DNA from: Flavobacterium sp.
Lineage (GTDB): Bacteria; Bacteroidota; Bacteroidia; Flavobacteriales; Flavobacteriaceae
Length of the DNA: 13,287 nucleotides
Assembly (NCBI GenBank): GCA_023253295.1
Contig: JALRGZ010000011.1
Coordinates: 1-13,287 of the forward strand
Reading direction: 5' to 3'
Shown: in pieces, positions 7,853 to 13,287 of the stretch
Numbering within the stretch: position 1 is the first letter of the stretch
Layout of the letters: the number at the start of each line of letters is the position of its first letter
Program-made: the position numbers and the translations under genes
The notes under the pieces: generated by a model
Databases searched by the model: none
The model's input: only the letters and a program-made list of their open reading frames with translations
What the model was told of the DNA's origin: nothing

Positions 7853-7878
7853 TTACAAACGCTTACAAATATTTACAA
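7853..7878. promoter_or_regulatory. Three TTACAA direct repeats phased at 10 bp
   Basis: TTACAA occurs at 7853-7858, 7863-7868 and 7873-7878, a spacing of exactly 10 bp. All three therefore lie on the same face of the helix. They lie 22-47 bp upstream of the GNAT-nitrilase start, in the divergent region shared with ssb. The position suits an operator or a poised promoter. On the minus strand, AATATTTG (plus 7866-7873) is a one-mismatch -7 box inside the array. Confidence 0.4.
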
Positions 7879-7923
7879 CCGAAAGTAAGTAACTAAAAAC
7901 CGAATATTACTTGACAGCTGACG

Positions 7924-7931
7924 CAACTTTG
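7924..7931 (+). promoter_or_regulatory. Candidate -7 box of the ssb promoter
   Basis: CAACTTTG matches the Bacteroidetes consensus TAnnTTTG with one mismatch. The downstream leader to the ssb ATG is about 70 bases and strongly AT-rich, typical of the phylum. An imperfect inverted repeat, TTGACAG (7911-7917) and CTGTCGAA (7934-7941), flanks the box and might bind a regulator. No clear -33 TTTG lies at the usual distance, so this is tentative. Confidence 0.35.
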
Positions 7932-8004
7932 TACTGTCGAAACAAAACAACGACAACTATAATTTCAATTACAAATATTTATTAACTATTAAATTTTACA
8001 CGCC

Positions 8005-8337
8005 ATGAATGCATTAAGAAACAAAGTACAGTTGATCGGTCACTTAGGAAACGAACCAGAAATCAAAAATTTTGAAGGAGGTAAAAAATTAGCCAATTTC
8101 ACCTTGGCAACTAATGAAAGTTATAAAAACGACAAAGGAGAAAAAATAGAAGAAACCCAATGGCATCGTTTAGTTGCCTGGGGCAAAACTGCCGAAATTA
8201 TTGAAAAATATGCTACTAAAGGTAAAGAAATAGCTATTGAAGGTAAATTAACACATCGCTCATATGATGACAAAAACGGAGAGAAACGCTATGTAACAGA
8301 GGTCGTGGTTTCAGATATTCTTTTATTAGGAAAATAA
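8005..8337 (+). CDS. ssb: Single-stranded DNA-binding protein, short form without acidic tail
   Basis: This 110-residue OB-fold protein coats single-stranded DNA in replication, recombination and repair. The sequence begins NKVQLIGHLGNEPEI, the family opening, and has the DNA-stacking tryptophans in TQWHRLVAWGK (W53, W59), the segment GKEIAIEGKL, and the closing strand RYVTEVVVSDILLLGK. It stops right after the OB fold. The glycine/proline-rich linker and the acidic C-terminal tip (DDDxPF type), through which normal SSBs recruit partner proteins, are absent. The stop is a clean TAA and the following DNA does not continue the frame into a tail. By length it resembles short paralogues such as Bacillus SsbB, so a second full-length SSB gene is likely elsewhere, which is inference. 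Confidence 0.94.
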   Translation: MNALRNKVQLIGHLGNEPEIKNFEGGKKLANFTLATNESYKNDKGEKIEETQWHRLVAWGKTAEIIEKYATKGKEIAIEGKLTHRSYDDKNGEKRYVTEVVVSDILLLGK

Positions 8338-8378
8338 AAACCAATATTCCAAGGGTTAATACCCTGTCCGTTCTAGGA

Positions 8379-8434
8379 TCCCGAAGTTTCGGGAGAGAAG
8401 ATCTTTAAAAGAACATCTCGACATCGCTCGATGT
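8379..8434. repeat. Three consecutive short hairpins after ssb (REP-like)
   Basis: Three inverted repeats follow each other closely: TCCCGAA/TTCGGGA with a 2-base loop (8379-8394), an imperfect 25-base palindrome with two mismatched pairs (8395-8419), and ACATCG/CGATGT with a CT loop (8421-8434). A weaker one, AGGGT/ACCCT, lies just upstream (8352-8365). The style, including the flanking TCTCGACATCG and GTGACAAA, is like intergenic palindromic repeats I associate with Flavobacterium genomes. Dispersal cannot be shown from one copy. Confidence 0.45.
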
Positions 8435-8442
8435 GACAAACA

Positions 8443-8477
8443 AAAACCCATCTCGTTTTTATAACAAGATGGGTTTT
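8443..8477. terminator. Bidirectional terminator between ssb and the microprotein gene
   Basis: AAAACCCATCT (8443-8453) and AGATGGGTTTT (8467-8477) form a perfect 11-bp stem, with a further GTT/AAC pairing in the loop. Each strand has a T-rich 3' side, so the hairpin should stop rightward transcription of ssb and leftward transcription of the 61-residue gene. Confidence 0.82.
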
Positions 8478-8490
8478 ATATATTATTTAT

Positions 8491-8676
8491 CTATGCGACT
8501 TTTTTAATCAAATCATACATAGGACAACGTTTACAACGCTTACTCTCTGATTTTTTAAATTTTTCACAGCAAGAAGATTTACAGTTTTCCACTTTTTTTA
8601 TAACAACAAGAGCTTCTTTTTTCTTTTTGTCTTTCTTCTTCTTTTTTTTGTCTTTATCTTTTTCTTTCTTGCCCAT
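8491..8676 (-). CDS. Lysine-rich, cysteine-cluster microprotein, function unknown
   Basis: This 61-residue protein has two parts. The first 20 residues are almost all lysine with some acidic residues, and 24 of all 61 residues are lysine. Residues 32-51 then hold five cysteines in the order C32-x3-C36-C37-x10-C48-x2-C51, ending in CKRCPMYD. That spacing is suited to binding a metal ion. There is no signal peptide or membrane segment. An exact -7 promoter box lies about 25 bp upstream, and a strong terminator follows the stop, so it looks like a real single-gene unit. I recall similar CCE...RCKRCPMYD small proteins in flavobacteria but cannot confirm it here. It follows the ferritin gene on the same strand. 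The lysine run is encoded by A-rich tracts, including eight A in a row, a possible slippage site. Confidence 0.75.
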   Translation of the reverse strand: MGKKEKDKDKKKKKKDKKKKEALVVIKKVENCKSSCCEKFKKSESKRCKRCPMYDLIKKVA

Positions 8677-8700
8677 CTTGCCAGCAGTTTAATACTGAAG

Positions 8701-8708
8701 CAAATATA
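8701..8708 (-). promoter_or_regulatory. Candidate -7 box for the lysine/cysteine microprotein gene
   Basis: On the minus strand this reads TATATTTG, an exact match to the Bacteroidetes consensus TAnnTTTG. It lies 24 bp upstream of the ATG at 8676, giving a predicted leader of roughly 15-20 bases. No TTTG element is evident at the usual -33 distance, where the DNA is A/T-only. Confidence 0.45.
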
Positions 8709-8756
8709 AACTAAAAAATATTATTTTTATCTATTCTAAATAAAATTTAACTTTTC

Positions 8757-9275
8757 CTATTTAGGAGTAACAGCCGCAGAATTTGCAATTGCTAATTGTT
8801 GGATATCACGATCAAACAAATACAATCCCCCTTTATCATCTCCAATAAGGTTAATTTTATCCAAAATGGTTTTGGCTGTTGCTTCTTCTTCAATTTGCTC
8901 CGAAACATACCATTGTAAAAAATTGTGGGTCGCATAATCCTTCTCCGAAAAAGTAATATGAACCAATTCATTTATCGAATTTGAAACAAAAACCTCGTGC
9001 TCATATAAGGCTTCAAACATTTCCTTAAAAGTACTATACGTTGTTTTTGGAGCTTTCAAATCGGTTACTTGAGCATGCCCGCCACGCTCATTCACATATT
9101 TAACCAATTTGAGCATATGAGCACGTTCTTCATCGGATTGAGCATACATAAAACGTGATATTCCTTCTAAACCATGAACCTCAGCCCAACAAGCCATGGA
9201 CAAATAAGTCTGAGATGATTCTGCTTCAATTCTAATTTGATTATTTAGGGCACTTTCAATATTTTTTGACAACAT
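8757..9275 (-). CDS. ftnA: Non-haem ferritin (FtnA type)
   Basis: This 172-residue ferritin forms the 24-subunit cytoplasmic iron-storage shell and oxidises Fe(II) at its ferroxidase centre. The four-helix bundle carries the full set of expected ligands: E17 and Y24 (RIEAESSQTYLSMA), E50 and H53 (SDEERAHML), E94 (YEHEVFVS), and Q127 and E130 (SEQIEEEA). These match the bacterial FtnA numbering without gaps. There is no haem-binding methionine pattern of bacterioferritin, and the length is normal. The upstream leader contains TAACTTTA on the minus strand, one mismatch from the -7 box. No Fur box is obvious. The neighbour downstream on the same strand is the cysteine-cluster microprotein, 80 bp away. 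Confidence 0.95.
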   Translation of the reverse strand: MLSKNIESALNNQIRIEAESSQTYLSMACWAEVHGLEGISRFMYAQSDEERAHMLKLVKYVNERGGHAQVTDLKAPKTTYSTFKEMFEALYEHEVFVSNSINELVHITFSEKDYATHNFLQWYVSEQIEEEATAKTILDKINLIGDDKGGLYLFDRDIQQLAIANSAAVTPK

Positions 9276-9383
9276 ATAATCAGTTTTTAATGGTTCGACT
9301 TCAAGTAAAGTTAAAAAAAAACGTCAAAAAAACTAAATTAAAACTTACATGATTTCATTTATAGTCAAAAAAATTATCCAACA

Positions 9384-10070
9384 CTAATGCAATATCTCAA
9401 GAATCTCAGTAATATTTTCAAAAGCACTAAAGTTTTGATGTTTGACCTCATGGTCAATTTTTTCGTGAGCCCAGGTAGTATGAAAAGGAACATGAGCTGC
9501 ATGCCCCCCAATAGCCAATACCGGCAAAACATCCGACTTTAAAGAATTCCCAATCATATAAAACTCTTCAGGTTGAATCTCTAAACGTTTAATCAAATCC
9601 AAATAATCCTGTTCCTGCTTATCTGACATTACTTCAATATGATGAAAATATTTCCCTAAACCGGAATTGTGCAATTTTCGTCTTTGATCCAGCAAATCCC
9701 CTTTGGTAGCTACCACTAATTTGTATTTACCATACAAAGATTCAAGAGTTTCCTCTACCCCATCCAATAGAACAATTGGTTTTTCTAATAAATCCTTACC
9801 GTATTCAATAATTTTAGCCACTACTTCAACAGGAATGGTATTATTGGAAATAGTCATAGCTGCTTCAATCATTGATAGAATATAAGCCTTGATACCGTAA
9901 CCGTATATCTTTAAATTCGCAATCTCAATTCTGAAAAGTTCCTGAGAAATCCCCTGATGCGACAAATAATCACTCATCAAAGCACAGAATTTTTCCTCTG
10001 TTTCTAAAAAATAGGTTTCATTTACAAACAATGTATCATCGGCATCAAAGGCAATTATTTTAAAAGACAT
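9384..10070 (-). CDS. HAD family hydrolase (phosphatase-like)
   Basis: This is a 228-residue haloacid dehalogenase superfamily enzyme. Motif I is FDADDTLF with nucleophile D9 and general acid D11. Motif II is T122 in VVATKGD, motif III is K151 in VMSDKQ, and motif IV is IGNSLKSD with D180. A helical cap (about 17-95) between motifs I and II marks subfamily I, the group of phosphoglycolate- and nucleotide-phosphatase-like enzymes such as YjjG. All catalytic residues are intact. The substrate cannot be read from the sequence; a small phosphorylated metabolite is likely. The gene starts 4 bp after the stop of the EamA transporter gene, so the two are almost certainly co-transcribed. Confidence 0.9.
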   Translation of the reverse strand: MSFKIIAFDADDTLFVNETYFLETEEKFCALMSDYLSHQGISQELFRIEIANLKIYGYGIKAYILSMIEAAMTISNNTIPVEVVAKIIEYGKDLLEKPIVLLDGVEETLESLYGKYKLVVATKGDLLDQRRKLHNSGLGKYFHHIEVMSDKQEQDYLDLIKRLEIQPEEFYMIGNSLKSDVLPVLAIGGHAAHVPFHTTWAHEKIDHEVKHQNFSAFENITEILEILH

Positions 10071-10074
10071 AGTT

Positions 10075-10947
10075 TTATTTTTTAATCCAAAGTGGTTTAT
10101 TATAAAAAGTGATTCGAATTCCTAAAAGTAGAAAAACAGCACCAACAATCCTATCCCAACTCATCATTTCTCCTAAAAAAATCCAAGCTAAAAAAGTAGT
10201 CAAAACTGCCTGACTTAATAAACTAAGCGATACTCTGGTAGCACGAAGATGTTGCGTAGCATAACTAATCAACAACCAAGCAATAAGCTGACAAACTATA
10301 CCTTGAACTAACAAAACCAACCATGCCGTAGTAGAAAAACCTGAAAAACATTCGCCAGCAATCCAGCAAACTATTGCTAAAACCAAACTCGAACTAAATA
10401 ATACAATGCTCATAAATGAAAGTACATCCATCTTTTCTAAAACACTTTTACTAATTATGATATAAGAAGCATAAAGCATTCCCGAAATCATTGCAAAAAC
10501 AAAAGCCAAATCAACTTTAAACTGGATAAAAATATCAAAACCAACCAGAACTAACATCCCGAAAAGAGCAACAATTGTTCCTAACCAAAAGTTAGCACTT
10601 GGCTTATTTTTCAAGAAAAAGAAGGACCCCATTCCTACCCAAACAGGTGTTAAATTAGTCAGTAAAGTAGCCTGAGTAGCACTGGAATGTTGTATGGCAA
10701 AATTCCAAACAGAAATATCCGAAGCGAAGATCATTCCGCAAACAGCCGAAAGCAACAAATAACGACATTCCGGCAGCTGAAACCGTTTGCTAATAAAAAC
10801 ATAAGGCAATAAGAAAACGGCAGCAATAAACATGCGATAAAAGGCCGAAATCAATCCATCAGTTAAATGCAAGCGAACCAAAATAGGAAAGATAGAAATA
10901 CAAAGTATTCCAAGGGCTAAAGCTAATTTGGGTTTGGTATGATTCAT
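10075..10947 (-). CDS. EamA/DMT family transporter
   Basis: This 290-residue inner-membrane protein has about ten predicted helices in two EamA repeats (about 7-137 and 148-282), the normal size and layout of drug/metabolite transporters. The first repeat carries the typical stretch SATQATLLTNLTPVWVGMGS followed by a short basic loop. The second carries the matching segment SLLSQAVLTTFLAWIFLGE, with the conserved FLGE end. A short lysine tail ends the protein on the cytoplasmic side. Such carriers export amino acids or small metabolites, but the substrate is unknown. It is the first gene of a pair with the HAD hydrolase. The terminator of the next gene upstream lies close in front of its start codon, so its promoter must overlap that region or lie further upstream. 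Confidence 0.91.
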   Translation of the reverse strand: MNHTKPKLALALGILCISIFPILVRLHLTDGLISAFYRMFIAAVFLLPYVFISKRFQLPECRYLLLSAVCGMIFASDISVWNFAIQHSSATQATLLTNLTPVWVGMGSFFFLKNKPSANFWLGTIVALFGMLVLVGFDIFIQFKVDLAFVFAMISGMLYASYIIISKSVLEKMDVLSFMSIVLFSSSLVLAIVCWIAGECFSGFSTTAWLVLLVQGIVCQLIAWLLISYATQHLRATRVSLSLLSQAVLTTFLAWIFLGEMMSWDRIVGAVFLLLGIRITFYNKPLWIKK

Positions 10948-10951
10948 TTGT

Positions 10952-10988
10952 CAAAAATAATAATTGCCACAATACAAATTGTGGCAAT
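10952..10988 (-). terminator. Terminator of the secreted-protein gene
   Basis: ATTGCCACAAT (10963-10973) and ATTGTGGCAAT (10978-10988) form a perfect 11-bp stem with a 4-base loop. On the minus strand it is followed by the T-rich stretch TATTATTTTTG. It lies 54 bp beyond the stop of the gene that ends at 11043. Confidence 0.72.
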
Positions 10989-11042
10989 ACATCATACCTA
11001 TTCAAATATTATTTCTATAGTTAATGCTAAGAAGAAATTGCA

Positions 11043-12560
11043 TTAATTTTCAATCTCAATAATATTATATTTATTATCTAAATTGTTCAGATAGGACAAA
11101 TAAAATTTATCATTATGCCTATATACATTCTTGAGTTTCAAACCCGAAGCCAAGCTTTTTTCTTTTTCAATACTTTTTTCCTGTTCATGAATTTTGTCAA
11201 AAATATTTTCTCCAATTTCTCCTTCAACATGGTTAAAATCACTATCAAACAAACATTCAATTCGTGTAGACTTAGTATAGGAATAACTATTATAGGCTCC
11301 CATAAATGGATTAAATGTCGTGGTAAGCATCATTCCGCCTCCCAATGGTATTCCTCCCAATGGTATTCCTCCCATCGGCATCATTCCAAAACCCCCTCCA
11401 CCTTTTCTCTCAACATATCCACCTACTGTAATCTGTCTTATATTATTAGGATTAACAAATGCAATAATACCTAATCGACCATTACTTACTTTTCTTAAAA
11501 ATTTTGAAGACTTTTCTAACTCTCTTACTCTCTTATTATCTTTAAACCACATAGAACTATTTTCCTGAATAATTGGTCCATTTTTAAAAGGAATACTATC
11601 ATTGTCAACACTAACACTAAGTTCTTTTAGTAAAATTTCATCTTTGAAGTTTTTTGCAGTTAATTTCAATTGCTTAGAAGAACAAACAGCTTGATATAAA
11701 ACACCTTTATTGTATACTGAATTGTGTGATGCTGAACCATCATACTCATCCAATTTTGGTTTTTCAAAAGCTATTTCTTTTTTTGAAAAATCAGTTGTAT
11801 TTACAATAATAATTGAAGTAGAATCATCCTGAATATCGAACGTAAAAACAAGTTCATTTCCTATTTGATATAATTTTACTTTTTCAGATGTAGATTCAAT
11901 AGCACTGGGACTATTAAGATCAATCTTGGTTAGTGAACCTGTATTCCCCCAAGCGTTCGAAGTTAACAATTCATAAGGCGTCTTGTGAACATTACCATCG
12001 CTTGACACAATATCATAAGTAACAAAATTAAAATCAACGGCATGTTTTAATAATTGTTTGTCTTTAGAAAATTCATAAAAATTAACGACGCCTGTTTTTT
12101 TCTCTGATGTCATTAAATAAAAAACATCATTCTGAGTTATTGCTTCAACATATTTCTCATTATCAAGTTTAAAATCTAAAAGAGATTGAGCTATAGTTCC
12201 AGATTTAAAATTAAACGCTATGTAACCAAATTTTTTATCAGTATTATTTTTAAAGAATATATAATAATTATCCCCTTGAATACTGTAACCAATAAATGTT
12301 TTAAATTTACGATCTAATTTTTCACCATTTAATGTAGCTACTTGTTTAAACTTTTCGTCTAACAAGGACAAAATAGTCTTTTCATTATCTTCAATCAACA
12401 AAACCAACTCTTTAGTTTTATTATTTGAAACCGCTATAGACTCTTTATCACTAAAGAATTCACTGGAATAGGAAACTGGCAAAGAAGCCACTTCCTTTTG
12501 AGCTTGCAAAGTTGCTAAACTCATCATCAAACCGAAGCTAAAAATTATCTTTTTCATCAT
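11043..12560 (-). CDS. Secreted protein of unknown function with Gly/Met-rich repeat segment
   Basis: This is a protein of about 505 residues with a signal peptide (MMKKIIFSFGLMMSLATLQA, cleavage expected before QKE). I prefer the start at 12560 (or 12557). An upstream ATG at 12590 would put a non-signal stretch (MYYISLEIIL) before the charged n-region. The mature part is rich in short beta-strand-like segments and asparagine/lysine turns, suggesting a beta-propeller or beta-sandwich fold, but I recognise no family. Near residue 400 is a flexible glycine/methionine segment, FGMMPMGGIPLGGIPLGGGM, encoded by 15-bp tandem repeats. There is no recognisable type IX secretion C-terminal domain and no lipobox. 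It is a single-gene unit: its own terminator follows at 10952-10988, and the metG terminator lies upstream. Confidence 0.82.
   Translation of the reverse strand: MMKKIIFSFGLMMSLATLQAQKEVASLPVSYSSEFFSDKESIAVSNNKTKELVLLIEDNEKTILSLLDEKFKQVATLNGEKLDRKFKTFIGYSIQGDNYYIFFKNNTDKKFGYIAFNFKSGTIAQSLLDFKLDNEKYVEAITQNDVFYLMTSEKKTGVVNFYEFSKDKQLLKHAVDFNFVTYDIVSSDGNVHKTPYELLTSNAWGNTGSLTKIDLNSPSAIESTSEKVKLYQIGNELVFTFDIQDDSTSIIIVNTTDFSKKEIAFEKPKLDEYDGSASHNSVYNKGVLYQAVCSSKQLKLTAKNFKDEILLKELSVSVDNDSIPFKNGPIIQENSSMWFKDNKRVRELEKSSKFLRKVSNGRLGIIAFVNPNNIRQITVGGYVERKGGGGFGMMPMGGIPLGGIPLGGGMMLTTTFNPFMGAYNSYSYTKSTRIECLFDSDFNHVEGEIGENIFDKIHEQEKSIEKEKSLASGLKLKNVYRHNDKFYLSYLNNLDNKYNIIEIEN
11338..11382. repeat. 15-bp tandem repeat, three units, inside the secreted-protein gene
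   Basis: The unit CCTCCCAATGGTATT occurs exactly twice (11338-11352, 11353-11367), followed by a degenerate third copy (11368-11382). The unit is a multiple of three, so gain or loss keeps the frame and changes the number of GGIPL repeats in the protein. This points to variation by slippage. Confidence 0.8.
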
Positions 12561-12627
12561 TAATATTATTTCGAGCGAAATATAATACAAAAACCAATAT
12601 TAACTACTACATATCTAAACTTTTAAT

Positions 12628-12656
12628 AATAAAAAAAACCAGTATAAAAATACTGG
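12628..12656 (-). terminator. Factor-independent terminator of metG
   Basis: CCAGTAT (12639-12645) and ATACTGG (12650-12656) form a 7-bp stem with a 4-base loop. On the minus strand the stem is followed by eight U residues (plus-strand A at 12631-12638). It lies 30 bp beyond the metG stop codon, as expected. Confidence 0.88.
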
Positions 12657-12686
12657 CTCTTTAATCACAATTTTAAAAGTCTAAAA

Positions 12687-13287
12687 CTAATTAATCGTCT
12701 CTCCATTCCCAACACCCTCAGCATCCGGATTTACGAAAACCAATTTACCTTCGGCATTATTGGTCATCAAAATCATTCCTTGACTTTCTACACCACGTAA
12801 AGCTCTAGGTGCTAAGTTCACTAAAACAGTAACTCTTTTACCAAGAATATCTTCCGGTTTGAAACTCTCGGCAATACCCGAAACAATGGTACGAACGTCA
12901 ATTCCGGTATCTACTTTTAAAACCAATAGTTTGTTCGCTTTTGGCATTTTTTCCGCCTCTAAAATAGTACCTACACGTAAATCCATTTTAGCAAAATCTT
13001 CAAACTGAATTAAATCTTTCTGAGGCTCTGCCTTTTTGTTTTCAGCCAAATTAGCTGTTTTAGTTGCTTCCAATTTATCTATTTGTTTTTGAATCGCTTC
13101 GTCTTCTATTTTTGCAAAAAGTAATTCTGCTTGTCCAATTTGGTGTCCTGCAGGCATTACATCTGCTGTATCAGTAATGGTATTCCAATCGATTTTTACA
13201 TCGCCTAAGTTTAAAATACGCTTCAATTTAGCCGCAGTAAATGGCAGGAAAGGCTCACAAAGCGAACTCAAAGCAGCCGCAATTTGT
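12687..13287 (-). CDS. metG: Methionyl-tRNA synthetase, C-terminal part (5' end outside window)
   Basis: This is the C-terminal end of MetRS, which charges tRNA-Met with methionine in the cytoplasm. The frame continues through the right edge, where residues QIAAALSSLCEPFLPFTAAKL belong to the anticodon-binding helical domain. A linker with a charged stretch (KIEDEAIQKQIDKLEATK) follows, then the appended tRNA-binding OB domain of about 105 residues. Its signature motifs are FAKMDLRVGTILEAE, ANKLLVLKVDTG, TIVSGIAE and VLVNLAPRALRGVESQGMIL. The protein ends in GNGETIN with a TAA stop. The OB extension promotes dimerisation and tRNA binding in long-form MetRS. The catalytic Rossmann domain and KMSKS loop lie outside the window. 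A TTG near 13271 is an internal leucine codon, not a start. Confidence 0.96.
   Translation of the reverse strand, partial: QIAAALSSLCEPFLPFTAAKLKRILNLGDVKIDWNTITDTADVMPAGHQIGQAELLFAKIEDEAIQKQIDKLEATKTANLAENKKAEPQKDLIQFEDFAKMDLRVGTILEAEKMPKANKLLVLKVDTGIDVRTIVSGIAESFKPEDILGKRVTVLVNLAPRALRGVESQGMILMTNNAEGKLVFVNPDAEGVGNGETIN

Noticed and set aside
9276..9383. Long A/T homopolymers upstream of ferritin examined for a Fur box or terminator.
   Set aside because: No GATAATGATAATCATTATC-like palindrome and no GC-containing stem is present. Only a one-mismatch -7 box was found.
10952..10959. Exact TAnnTTTG match (TATTTTTG, minus strand) just upstream of the EamA gene.
   Set aside because: It lies only 4 bp from the start codon and forms part of the T-rich tail of the preceding terminator, so it is more likely a by-product of that tail than a promoter.
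11115..11474. Open frame on the plus strand opposite the secreted-protein gene, with a repeated WYSS pattern.
   Set aside because: It is antisense to a well-supported gene with signal peptide and terminator. The repeat pattern is simply the reverse reading of the 15-bp tandem repeat.

Overview
The window looks like chromosome of a member of the Flavobacteriaceae, most likely Flavobacterium or a close relative. The evidence is low GC, AT-rich leaders with weak Shine-Dalgarno sites, matches to the Bacteroidetes -7 promoter box TAnnTTTG, and protein types common in that group. This is inferred from sequence style, not from a database search.

Layout, left to right. Positions 1-356 (+) are the 3' end of radA. 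A 15-bp hairpin separates it from a convergent pair on the minus strand: a LytS-type histidine kinase (1167-3176) whose stop overlaps the start of its LytTR response regulator (413-1177). Next comes a non-coding stretch (3177-3504) with a factor-independent terminator and a hairpin-rich element of about 155 bp with imperfect inverted ends. Positions 3505-7831 (-) form a tight three-gene operon: a GNAT-nitrilase fusion enzyme, a small zinc-ribbon protein and a membrane-anchored M28 aminopeptidase. A 173-bp divergent region carries three TTACAA hexamers spaced exactly 10 bp apart. It leads to ssb (8005-8337, +), which encodes only the OB fold and lacks the usual acidic tail.

A chain of hairpins and a bidirectional terminator follow. 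The remaining genes are all on the minus strand: a lysine-rich, cysteine-cluster microprotein (8491-8676), a non-haem ferritin (8757-9275), a HAD hydrolase with an EamA transporter 4 bp upstream of it (9384-10947), a secreted protein of unknown function with a glycine/methionine-rich repeat (11043-12560), and the C-terminal third of methionyl-tRNA synthetase running off the right edge.

Most of the window is housekeeping or ordinary accessory chromosome. I see no phage, insertion sequence, CRISPR array, tRNA or rRNA. The items most worth a second look are the degenerate metalloprotease-like sensor domain of the kinase, the GNAT-nitrilase/zinc-ribbon/M28 operon, the hairpin element at 3349-3503, the phased repeats at 7853-7878, and the lysine/cysteine microprotein beside ferritin.
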